A stretch of DNA of 64,000 nt, taken from the NCBI GenBank assembly GCA_028290545.1, contig JAQGJP010000081.1, positions 35,394-99,393 of the forward strand, written 5' to 3'. Within the stretch, counting starts at the first letter, position 1, and the number at the start of each line of letters is the position of its first letter. Source of the stretch: Rhizobium sp. (GTDB lineage Bacteria > Pseudomonadota > Alphaproteobacteria > Rhizobiales > Rhizobiaceae). Both the position numbers and the translations under genes were made by a program. Shown here one piece after another: positions 1 to 6,461 of this stretch. The notes below the pieces were generated by a model, which saw only the letters and a program-made list of their open reading frames with translations, was not told where the DNA came from and ran no database searches.

Positions 1-1
1 G

Positions 2-274
2 GGCGGCATCGTCTCGATGACGCGCGGCCTCGCCCGCTCGCTTGCCAAGGACAGGATCACCGTCAATGCCGTCTCGCCGGGGGCAGCCGACACGGCGATG
101 ATGCGCAGCGGCATGGACGATGCGGCACTTGCCGCGACCACCGCGCAGATTCCGCTCGGCTATATGGCAGCGCCCTCCGAGCTTGCTGGCTCGGTGCTGT
201 TCCTCGCATCGGATCATGCCGGCTATATCACCGGCGCGACCATCAATGTCAGCGGCGGCTGGCTGATGTATTGA
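2..274 (+). CDS. Short-chain dehydrogenase/reductase, C-terminal part (start lies before the window)
   Basis: The reading frame is open from the window edge, so the Met at position 17 is internal and the true start is upstream. The visible 90 residues carry the C-terminal half of a classical SDR fold: the RITVNAVSPGAADT segment that follows the catalytic helix, then a substrate-loop region, then the LFLASDHAGYITGATINVSGG signature that closes the Rossmann fold. The stop is 12 bases before the next SDR gene, so the two are probably cotranscribed with the dehydrogenase genes downstream. The active-site Ser-Tyr-Lys lie outside the window, so the substrate cannot be judged. Confidence 0.85.
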   Translation, partial: GGIVSMTRGLARSLAKDRITVNAVSPGAADTAMMRSGMDDAALAATTAQIPLGYMAAPSELAGSVLFLASDHAGYITGATINVSGGWLMY

Positions 275-285
275 GGAGATTGGCC

Positions 286-1059
286 ATGACGAACTCCCTC
301 GCAGGAAAGGTTGCCGCCATTACCGGCGGTGCGCGCGGCATCGGCGATGCGATCGCAGCCCGCTTGCTGTCCGACGGCGCCAGGGTCTTCGCGCTCGACA
401 AGATCGCACCCGACGAACCCCGCGACGGCGTAACCTACCTCGAAACCGATGTGACCAGCCCCGACAGCGTCGCCAATGCCTTCGCGACGATCGACGCGCA
501 GGCCGGCCAGATCGATATCCTCGTCAACAACGCCGGCATCCAGCGGGTCGGGCTGGTCGGCCAGGTGTCGTTTGCGGATTTCTCCGCCGTCGTCGCAACC
601 CATCTGAACGGCTTCTTTCTCTGCGCCTCCGAGGTCGTGCCGCGCATGGTCAGGCGCGGCAAGGGCGGCGCGATCGTTTCCATCGCCTCGACCGCGGCCT
701 TTGTCGGCCTGCCTGGTCGCGGCGCCTATTGCGCGGCCAAAGCCGGCATACTCGGCCTGACGCGGGCACTGTCGCTTGAAGTCGCAACCCAGGGAATCCG
801 CGTCAATGCCGTCGCGCCCGGCTTCACCCGCACCAAGTTCATCGAACAGGGCCTGGCCGACGGCTCGCTGCAGGAAGACTGGATGGTGGCGCGCGTACCG
901 ATGAAGCGGCTTGCGGCGACCGAGGAGATCGCCAATGCCGTGCGTTTCCTGGCCGGCGACGAGGCGACCTACATGACCGGGCAGTCGATCGTCGTCGACG
1001 GCGGCTGGATCGTTCAGGGCATTCCGGAAGCACCGACATGGCTGCAGGCGAGTTCATGA
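286..1059 (+). CDS. Short-chain dehydrogenase/reductase (classical SDR)
   Basis: A 257-residue NAD(P)-dependent oxidoreductase. The TGGARGIG cofactor motif is at residues 13-20, NNAG at 81-84, and the catalytic Ser135, Tyr148 and Lys152 (YCAAK) are all present; the C-terminus has the usual GQSIVVDGGW strand. The ATG at 286 is preferred over an in-frame TTG at 271 because GAGGAG sits a few bases before it and the protein then begins at the normal SDR N-terminus. It lies between another SDR and genes for 2-oxoacid dehydrogenase parts, which suggests a polyol or hydroxy-ketone being oxidised before a decarboxylating step. The substrate is unknown. Confidence 0.88.
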   Translation: MTNSLAGKVAAITGGARGIGDAIAARLLSDGARVFALDKIAPDEPRDGVTYLETDVTSPDSVANAFATIDAQAGQIDILVNNAGIQRVGLVGQVSFADFSAVVATHLNGFFLCASEVVPRMVRRGKGGAIVSIASTAAFVGLPGRGAYCAAKAGILGLTRALSLEVATQGIRVNAVAPGFTRTKFIEQGLADGSLQEDWMVARVPMKRLAATEEIANAVRFLAGDEATYMTGQSIVVDGGWIVQGIPEAPTWLQASS

Positions 1060-1085
1060 CAATCATAGCAGATGGAGTCTCATAG

Positions 1086-1322
1086 ATGCGTTCAACGCTC
1101 AAAATGCCCAAGGTCGGTGATGCCGTCGATGAAGTGGTGATCAGCGAAATACAGGTGCAGATCGGCGACAAGGTAACCGAGGGCCAGGCGCTGTTCGTGG
1201 TCGAGACCGACAAGACCACGGTCGAGGTGCCAGCGCCTTTTGCCGGAACGGTCGCCGAAATCCTGATCGGTGCCGGCGACGACGTGAAGACCGGCGCACC
1301 GACCATCGTGCTCGAGGTTTGA
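1086..1322 (+). CDS. Free-standing lipoyl (biotinyl/lipoyl-like) domain protein
   Basis: A 78-residue protein that is a single lipoyl domain and nothing else. The ETDKTTVEV hairpin carries the expected lipoylation lysine, Lys43, and the matching second half (GAGDDVKTGAPTIVLEV) completes the flattened beta-barrel. In normal 2-oxoacid dehydrogenases this domain is the N-terminus of the E2 acyltransferase; here it has no peripheral-subunit-binding or catalytic domain. E1-beta and E1-alpha genes follow directly, so it is the likely swinging-arm partner of that E1. GGAG about 10 bases before the ATG is the probable ribosome binding site. Biotin instead of lipoate is less likely because the motif is TDKT rather than AMKM. 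Confidence 0.85.
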   Translation: MRSTLKMPKVGDAVDEVVISEIQVQIGDKVTEGQALFVVETDKTTVEVPAPFAGTVAEILIGAGDDVKTGAPTIVLEV

Positions 1323-1369
1323 TATCAAGCCGCATTTCGGCGGCGTGGATTGGGAGGAACGGAGGAGAG

Positions 1370-2377
1370 ATGGCCAAGATCTGGGTAAGACAGGCGGTGC
1401 TGAAGGCGCTGGATGACGCGATGAAGGACGACCCCACCGTGATCGTCATGGGAGAAGACGTTGCTGTGGCCGGTGGGCCGTTCAAGGTCACCGAAGGGCT
1501 GCTTGCCTCGCATGGCGCAAACCGCGTTATCGACACGCCGATATCGGAAATGGCCTTCATGGGCGCGGCCGTCGGTGCGGCTGTCTGCGGCCTGAAGCCG
1601 GTGGTCGAGATGATGTTCATCGAATTCATCGGCGTGGCGCTGGACCAGTTGACCACGCAGGCCGCGACGATGCGTTATCTGTCGCGCGGGCTGCTGACGA
1701 CGCCGCTGGTCGTGCGCGCCTCTGCCGGCGCCGGCCAGGGTTTCGGCTGCCAGCATTCGCAAATGCTCGATCATTGGTTTCGTGGCACGCCCGGCCTCAA
1801 GCTCGCCGTCACCAGCAATGCCCGGACGACCTACGGCCTGCTGCGCGCGGCGATCGAGGATCCCGATCCCGTCGTCATCCTCGAGCCGCGCATTCTCTAT
1901 TCCGAGCGCGAGGACTATGAGCACGATCCGGACTACCGCATTCCGCTCGGCCAGGCAGAGATTGTCAAATCCGGCACGGATGCGACGCTGATTGCCTGTG
2001 GCGCGATGGTGCGCGTGGCGCTCGAAGCCGCCGCGAACAGCAACGCGGATATCGAGGTGATCGATCTCCTGACACTCTGGCCATGGGACAGAAAGACGGT
2101 CGCGGAATCGGTGGCGCGCACCGGCCGCCTGGTGACGCTGGAAGAATCCCCGGCCGGCAGCGGCTGGGGCGGCGACGTCGTCTCGACCATCGCCGTCGAG
2201 CATTTCGGCAAGCTGAAAGCCGCGCCGCACCGCATAACCCTGCCCGACGCGCCCGTGCCTTACAGCGGCGCGCTCGAAGCGCGCTATCTGCCGAGCGCAC
2301 CTTACGTCACAGAGCAGGTCGATGCCCTCGTCTCGTCCAACAAGCCGCCCTTGCCCTGGTGGAGGAATGCAGCATGA
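1370..2377 (+). CDS. 2-oxoacid dehydrogenase E1 component, beta subunit
   Basis: A 335-residue transketolase-like protein of the AcoB/PdhB/BkdB family, the beta half of the thiamine-diphosphate E1 heterotetramer. Residues 1-180 form the pyrimidine-binding domain, with MGEDVA near residue 27 and RVIDTPISEMAFMGAAVG, which holds the cofactor-activating glutamate. The C-terminal transketolase domain follows (EVIDLLTLWPWD and LVTLEESPAGSGWGG). The ATG at 1370 is chosen because GGAGGAG lies just before it. The stop overlaps the start of the E1-alpha gene (ATGA), so translation is coupled. Beta before alpha is the reverse of the usual order. The substrate could be pyruvate, acetoin or another 2-oxo compound. 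Confidence 0.9.
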   Translation: MAKIWVRQAVLKALDDAMKDDPTVIVMGEDVAVAGGPFKVTEGLLASHGANRVIDTPISEMAFMGAAVGAAVCGLKPVVEMMFIEFIGVALDQLTTQAATMRYLSRGLLTTPLVVRASAGAGQGFGCQHSQMLDHWFRGTPGLKLAVTSNARTTYGLLRAAIEDPDPVVILEPRILYSEREDYEHDPDYRIPLGQAEIVKSGTDATLIACGAMVRVALEAAANSNADIEVIDLLTLWPWDRKTVAESVARTGRLVTLEESPAGSGWGGDVVSTIAVEHFGKLKAAPHRITLPDAPVPYSGALEARYLPSAPYVTEQVDALVSSNKPPLPWWRNAA

Positions 2378-3405
2378 ATCTCTCGAATTCCAACGCACCA
2401 CTCGCCCGCCGCGAGGCGCTCAAAAGCCGGCTTGAACAATTGACCCGGATGATCGAGATCCGCTCTGTCGAGGAGCGCATCCAGAAATTGTTCGGTGAAG
2501 GCCATATTCGCGGCTCCACCCATCTCGCCAGCGGCCAGGAGGCGGTCTCGGTCGGCGTCGCCCGCTCGATCGATCCCGACGATATCGTCACCTGCACCTA
2601 TCGCGGCCACGGTCATGCGCTGGCGCTCGGCGTCACCACTGTGGGTGTGATCGGAGAAATCTGCGGCCGCACGATCGGCTGCGCCGGTGGCTTGGGTGGC
2701 TCGATGCACCTGGTCGAGCCGGCTGTCGGCCTGCTGCCCACTGCCGCAATTATCGGCGCGGGCCTGCCGATTGCCTGCGGTGCGGCCATGGCGGCGCGGG
2801 CCAGGGGCACGGACCGTATCGCGGTGGCGATCTTCGGCGACGGCTCCGCCAATATCGGCGCCTTTCATGAATCGCTGAATTTCGCCGCAGTGTTGAAATT
2901 GCCCGTCGTCTTCGTCTGTGAGAACAATCTCTATGGCGAATATACCCGCATCGAACTTTCGACCGCCGTCGAGGACATTGCGGTCCGCGCCACGAGCTAC
3001 AATATCCCCGGCGTCATCGTCGATGGACAGGATGTGGATGCCGTGGCGGCGGCGATGGAAACCGCCGTTGCCCGCGCCCGCCGCGGCGAAGGTCCGTCGC
3101 TCCTCGAAATGAAGACCTATCGCTATTCCGGCCACTCGCGCTCCGACCCCGCCACTTACCGCCGGCCGGGGGAACTTGACGCGTGGCTGAAGCGCGACCC
3201 GGTCGACATTCTGGCTGAAAAGCTGATCGCCGAAAAGCTGCTCGCCCCCGATGGCCTGGAGCCGCTCAAGGCCGAGACGCGCGACACGGTCGAACGCGCT
3301 ACCGAGGAAGTGCTGGCGTCGCCGCATCCGGATATGAGCGAGATCCTGTCGCATGTCAGCGCCAGTTCGTCCGGCGGGGATCGGAAGTTCACGTTCTGGG
3401 GGTAA
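2374..3405 (+). CDS. 2-oxoacid dehydrogenase E1 component, alpha subunit (thiamine diphosphate-dependent)
   Basis: A 343-residue AcoA/PdhA-family protein that binds thiamine diphosphate and decarboxylates a 2-oxo acid or cleaves acetoin. The ThDP motif runs from GDGSAN at residues 155-160 to CENN at 182-185. STHLASGQEA, TYRGHGHALALG and the loop GHSRSDPATYR, equivalent to the regulated serine loop of PdhA, are all recognisable. It starts inside the E1-beta stop codon. No E2 or E3 gene follows: after 90 non-coding bases comes glgX. The lipoyl protein upstream may therefore dock on a shared E2 encoded elsewhere, or an unseen acyltransferase may lie before the window. Confidence 0.9.
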   Translation: MNLSNSNAPLARREALKSRLEQLTRMIEIRSVEERIQKLFGEGHIRGSTHLASGQEAVSVGVARSIDPDDIVTCTYRGHGHALALGVTTVGVIGEICGRTIGCAGGLGGSMHLVEPAVGLLPTAAIIGAGLPIACGAAMAARARGTDRIAVAIFGDGSANIGAFHESLNFAAVLKLPVVFVCENNLYGEYTRIELSTAVEDIAVRATSYNIPGVIVDGQDVDAVAAAMETAVARARRGEGPSLLEMKTYRYSGHSRSDPATYRRPGELDAWLKRDPVDILAEKLIAEKLLAPDGLEPLKAETRDTVERATEEVLASPHPDMSEILSHVSASSSGGDRKFTFWG

Positions 3406-3495
3406 ACGGACGATCGGGGCGCTTCCCTGCCCCGCAATACCTTCTTATCGTTTCTAGCCTAGACTGGCTTCATCGACCTATTCGAGAGCCAATCC

Positions 3496-5442
3496 ATGCC
3501 CCATCCGAAGCCCGGCGCAACCATCACTCCTCACAGCGTCGATTTCGGCATCCATTCGCGTCATGCGTCGCTTGTCGAGCTTTGCCTTTATGCCGATCAT
3601 GGCGGTCACGAACTCTGCCGGCTGCCGATGCAGCAAGGCCCGGACCATCTCTGGCATGCTTTCGTCGATGGCGCACATGCCGGCACACGATACGGCTACC
3701 GTGCGCATGGCGAATGGGCGCCGGATCGCGGACTGTGGTTCGATCCGGCGAAACTGCTCGTAGACCCCTATGCGATCGAGATCGACCGCCCTTTCACCTA
3801 CGATCCGATCCTCTCCCAATTCAGTGTCGAGACATCGGCTATCGTGCCCAAGGCCATCGTCACCGATTGTGCGCATATCCTGCCGCGCCCTCCGCATTTC
3901 CAGCCTGGCAGCTTGATCTATGAGGTCAATGTCCGGGCGCTGACCATGCTGCATCCCGACATTCCCGATGCTGAACGCGGCACGGTGCGGGCGCTGACCC
4001 ATCCGTCGATTATCGCCCACCTAAAGCGACTCGGCGTCTCTGCCGTCGAATTGATGCCAGTCACCGCCTGGATCGATGAACGCCATCTGCCGCCGCTGAA
4101 TCTCCGCAACAGCTGGGGCTATAATCCGATCGCGATGATGGCGCTCGATCCGCGCCTCTGCCCCGGCGGCGTCCGTGAGCTTGCTGAAACTGTCGCGGCG
4201 CTGCATGCGCATGGCATCGGCACGATTCTCGATCTGGTGTTCAATCACACCGGCGAGAGTGACAGGTTCGGTCCGATCCTGTCGATGCGCGGGCTCGACA
4301 GCCTGACCTATTACCGTCATCCGCAGGGTGATCCCGGCGGCCTGGTCAATGATACCGGCACAGGCAACACGCTTGCCTGCGATCATCCTGTCGTTCGCGA
4401 TCTCGTGCTCGACACGCTCCGGCATTTCGTCCGCCATTGCGGCGTCGATGGCTTCCGCTTCGATCTCGCCCCTGTCATGGGTCGCAGCGCCCATGGTTTT
4501 TCGTGCAATGCCCCTCTGCTCAAGGCAATGCATGACGATCCTGTCCTAAGGGACCGGGTGCTGATCGCAGAACCCTGGGATATCGGCCCCGGCGGCTATC
4601 AGCTCGGCAATTTTCCCTCCTGCTTTCTCGAATGGAACGACAGGGCACGCGACGATATCCGACAGTTCTGGCGCGGCGACGGGCGCAAGATCGGTGATCT
4701 CGCCACGTTGCTGGCTGGCTCGTCCAATATCTTCGGCCGCGATGGCGCGACGCAAACCCGTACGGTCAATTTCGTCGCCGCCCATGACGGCTTCTCGCTA
4801 CTCGATCTGGTCTCCTTCAACGCCAAGCACAACGCGCTGAACGGCGAACAGAACCGCGACGGCCACAATGAAAACTATTCCTGGAACAACGGCGTCGAGG
4901 GCCGAACCGGCGATCCCTACGTTGGCGGGCGCCGCCGCACCGATGTCAAGGCGCTGCTCTCGACCCTGTTCATGAGCCGGGGCACCATCATGCTGATGGC
5001 CGGTGACGAATTCGGCCGCACGCAGGATGGCAACAACAACGCCTATGCCCAGGACAACGCCTTGACCTGGCTCGACTGGCAGCATGCCGACAAGGAGATC
5101 CAGACGCATGCCGCAGCGCTCTCGGCCCTTCGCCAGCGCTTCGACGTGTTTTCCGGCACGGAATTCCTTGATTCGGGCGATGTCGAATGGCTGGCGCCGA
5201 ATGGCGAGCCGATGCAGGTCGGAGATTGGGAGGCGCCGGAAAACGGTTACCTGATCATGATGCTGAAGACCGTCGATCGGCCTGCAAACGAACTCTGCCG
5301 CCTTGCCGTGGCCTTCAACCGCACGCATGAGGACAAGCTGTTTCATCTGCCCGGTGGCGCAAAGGCCTGGAAATGCTTGATTGGCGAGGGCATGACCGTT
5401 GCGGCGCGATCGGTCGGCATTTTCGTCGGCAGGCTGGACTGA
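3496..5442 (+). CDS. glgX: Glycogen debranching enzyme GlgX (isoamylase-type, GH13)
   Basis: A 648-residue glycoside hydrolase that removes alpha-1,6 branches from glycogen limit dextrin. An N-terminal CBM48-like domain (VELCLYADHGGHELCRLPM through GYRAHGEW) is followed by the GH13 barrel with DLVFNHTGE, the nucleophile region GFRFDLAPVMG, the acid/base region LIAEPWDIG and the transition-state region FVAAHDGFSL. Length and domain order match the family. It stands alone here, without glgB, glgC or glgA beside it, and is probably transcribed from its own promoter in the 90-base gap behind the E1 operon. Confidence 0.92.
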   Translation: MPHPKPGATITPHSVDFGIHSRHASLVELCLYADHGGHELCRLPMQQGPDHLWHAFVDGAHAGTRYGYRAHGEWAPDRGLWFDPAKLLVDPYAIEIDRPFTYDPILSQFSVETSAIVPKAIVTDCAHILPRPPHFQPGSLIYEVNVRALTMLHPDIPDAERGTVRALTHPSIIAHLKRLGVSAVELMPVTAWIDERHLPPLNLRNSWGYNPIAMMALDPRLCPGGVRELAETVAALHAHGIGTILDLVFNHTGESDRFGPILSMRGLDSLTYYRHPQGDPGGLVNDTGTGNTLACDHPVVRDLVLDTLRHFVRHCGVDGFRFDLAPVMGRSAHGFSCNAPLLKAMHDDPVLRDRVLIAEPWDIGPGGYQLGNFPSCFLEWNDRARDDIRQFWRGDGRKIGDLATLLAGSSNIFGRDGATQTRTVNFVAAHDGFSLLDLVSFNAKHNALNGEQNRDGHNENYSWNNGVEGRTGDPYVGGRRRTDVKALLSTLFMSRGTIMLMAGDEFGRTQDGNNNAYAQDNALTWLDWQHADKEIQTHAAALSALRQRFDVFSGTEFLDSGDVEWLAPNGEPMQVGDWEAPENGYLIMMLKTVDRPANELCRLAVAFNRTHEDKLFHLPGGAKAWKCLIGEGMTVAARSVGIFVGRLD

Positions 5443-5466
5443 CACGGTCCGAATCACACACCCGGG

Positions 5467-5562
5467 TCACTTGCCATCTTCTTCCCTACAGAAAAACGGA
5501 TCTATAGTGTGGCGCATCCAGGCAATATCGGGAAGAAGGCTGGCCAGATAGACAATTTTCAT
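5467..5562 (-). pseudogene. Truncated RelE/ParE-family toxin stump
   Basis: A 31-codon frame begins with ATG inside the antitoxin stop (ATGA overlap, 5559-5562), the normal arrangement of a RelE/ParE toxin gene. Its start, MKIVYLASLLPDIAWMR, resembles the first strand and helix of ParE-like toxins, which usually run to about 90-100 residues. It then drifts into HTIDPFFCREEDGK and stops, and no other frame on this strand continues the fold. The RNase or gyrase-directed part is missing, so the toxin should be inactive. The family call rests on a short segment and on position. Confidence 0.6.
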
Positions 5563-5849
5563 TTCTGCTCATTGGCAGGAAAAATGTCGGGTTCAGGCAT
5601 GGGCAGTTCGTTATCCGCATCCCACGAATCCATCCAACGATCGACGGCTTCTTGAAAAACGAATATGCCCTTGTCCGCCTCCGCCAAGGCAGCTTCGATT
5701 TCCGCCTTTTTGAACTCGCGCGCGTCCAGGAAGGCTGCGATCGCATCCGAGGCTATATCCTTCGGGGATCGATCTTCGCTCTGCGCCGCTTCTTCGAGCC
5801 GATGCTTCAGATCGAGATCACGACGGAGAGAAAAAGATACACTCGCCAT
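5559..5849 (-). CDS. Ribbon-helix-helix (CopG/ParD-like) antitoxin
   Basis: A 96-residue protein starting MASVSFSLRRDLDLKHRLEE, a ribbon-helix-helix DNA-binding N-terminus (one strand then two helices, SPKDIASDAIAAFLDARE). An acidic C-terminal helix (AEIEAALAEADKG, later WDADNELPMPEPD) would wrap a toxin. An ATG four codons upstream (5861) is possible but overlaps the palindromic operator, so 5849 is preferred. The gene overlaps a toxin start by four bases, but that toxin is truncated. The antitoxin and its operator look intact, so it may still repress its own promoter or neutralise a related toxin elsewhere. Confidence 0.75.
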   Translation of the reverse strand: MASVSFSLRRDLDLKHRLEEAAQSEDRSPKDIASDAIAAFLDAREFKKAEIEAALAEADKGIFVFQEAVDRWMDSWDADNELPMPEPDIFPANEQK

Positions 5850-5860
5850 AGTATCCACCA

Positions 5861-5895
5861 TGCGCTACTTCAGCGTACTACGCTTATATAGCGCA
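5861..5895. promoter_or_regulatory. Nested palindromic operator upstream of the antitoxin gene
   Basis: Two inverted repeats share one centre at 5878: TGCGCTA (5861-5867) with TAGCGCA (5889-5895), and AGCGTA (5872-5877) with TACGCT (5879-5884). This gives four half-sites of the form TRCGCT/AGCGYA. Such stacked half-sites just before an RHH antitoxin gene are typical of autoregulatory operators. The symmetry is direct observation; the binding is inferred. Confidence 0.65.
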
Positions 5896-5915
5896 TGATT
5901 ATTCGTTATCAAAGC

Positions 5916-6461
5916 TCACAGATCCGCGTCTGCTGCCCCTTCGGCCAGCATGCCGAAGCAGTATTCGGCAAACGACCGCCAGCATTCGACGCGATAGCTG
6001 TCCTCGCCGGTCCGGTAGAGGACGATTTCCATCTTGCCGAACACGGTGCGTGTGCAGGCGCCGACCGGGAAGGATGCTTCCGTCAGGTCATGCGGGCAGG
6101 CCGAGTTGATCGTCACAGCCGCACCCGGTCCCGAGACGATGATGCCGATGTTGCGATGGGAAACATCGGTCGCCGAATGCAGCACACCGGAATTCTTCGC
6201 CAGATCGACGAAGTCCGTGCCATCGGCGCCGATCAGCAACCACTCGTCCGGACCGAGCCACAGGGCATGCCGGTCGCCGGCCGTGACCGAAGTCTTCGGA
6301 CGCTGGGGCAGCGTTACACCAAGGGCGGCGGACAAGGCATCTTTGGCGTCAGGCAGCGCCCGGATCGAAGCACGGCTGGCGGCCGGCGCGAGGCTGAGTC
6401 GAACGGTGCCGGAGCCACTATGGACGTTGGAAAGGGGTGATTTGCGCATTGCCTCAGCCAT
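5916..6461 (-). CDS. soxG: Sarcosine oxidase gamma subunit
   Basis: A 181-residue SoxG-family protein, the last gene of soxBDAG. It has the expected N-terminal RKSPLSNVHSGSGTVRLSLA, the LWLGPDEWLL segment, ALHSATDVSHRNIGIIVSGPGA and a C-terminal region related to aminomethyltransferase folds. It is a structural subunit of heterotetrameric sarcosine oxidase. The ATG at 6461 overlaps the soxA stop by eight bases. An alternative ATG at 6449 has TGAGG just before it and would shorten the protein by four residues; 6485 is also in frame. Confidence 0.88.
   Translation of the reverse strand: MAEAMRKSPLSNVHSGSGTVRLSLAPAASRASIRALPDAKDALSAALGVTLPQRPKTSVTAGDRHALWLGPDEWLLIGADGTDFVDLAKNSGVLHSATDVSHRNIGIIVSGPGAAVTINSACPHDLTEASFPVGACTRTVFGKMEIVLYRTGEDSYRVECWRSFAEYCFGMLAEGAADADL

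Noticed and set aside
17..274. A complete 85-residue gene starting at position 17
   Set aside because: The sequence is the C-terminal part of an SDR and the frame is open to the window edge, so the Met is internal.
2083..2373. N-terminal extension of E1-alpha from 2083
   Set aside because: These codons overlap the E1-beta gene in another frame and give an Arg-rich stretch unlike the family; the coupled ATG at 2374 starts the conserved protein.
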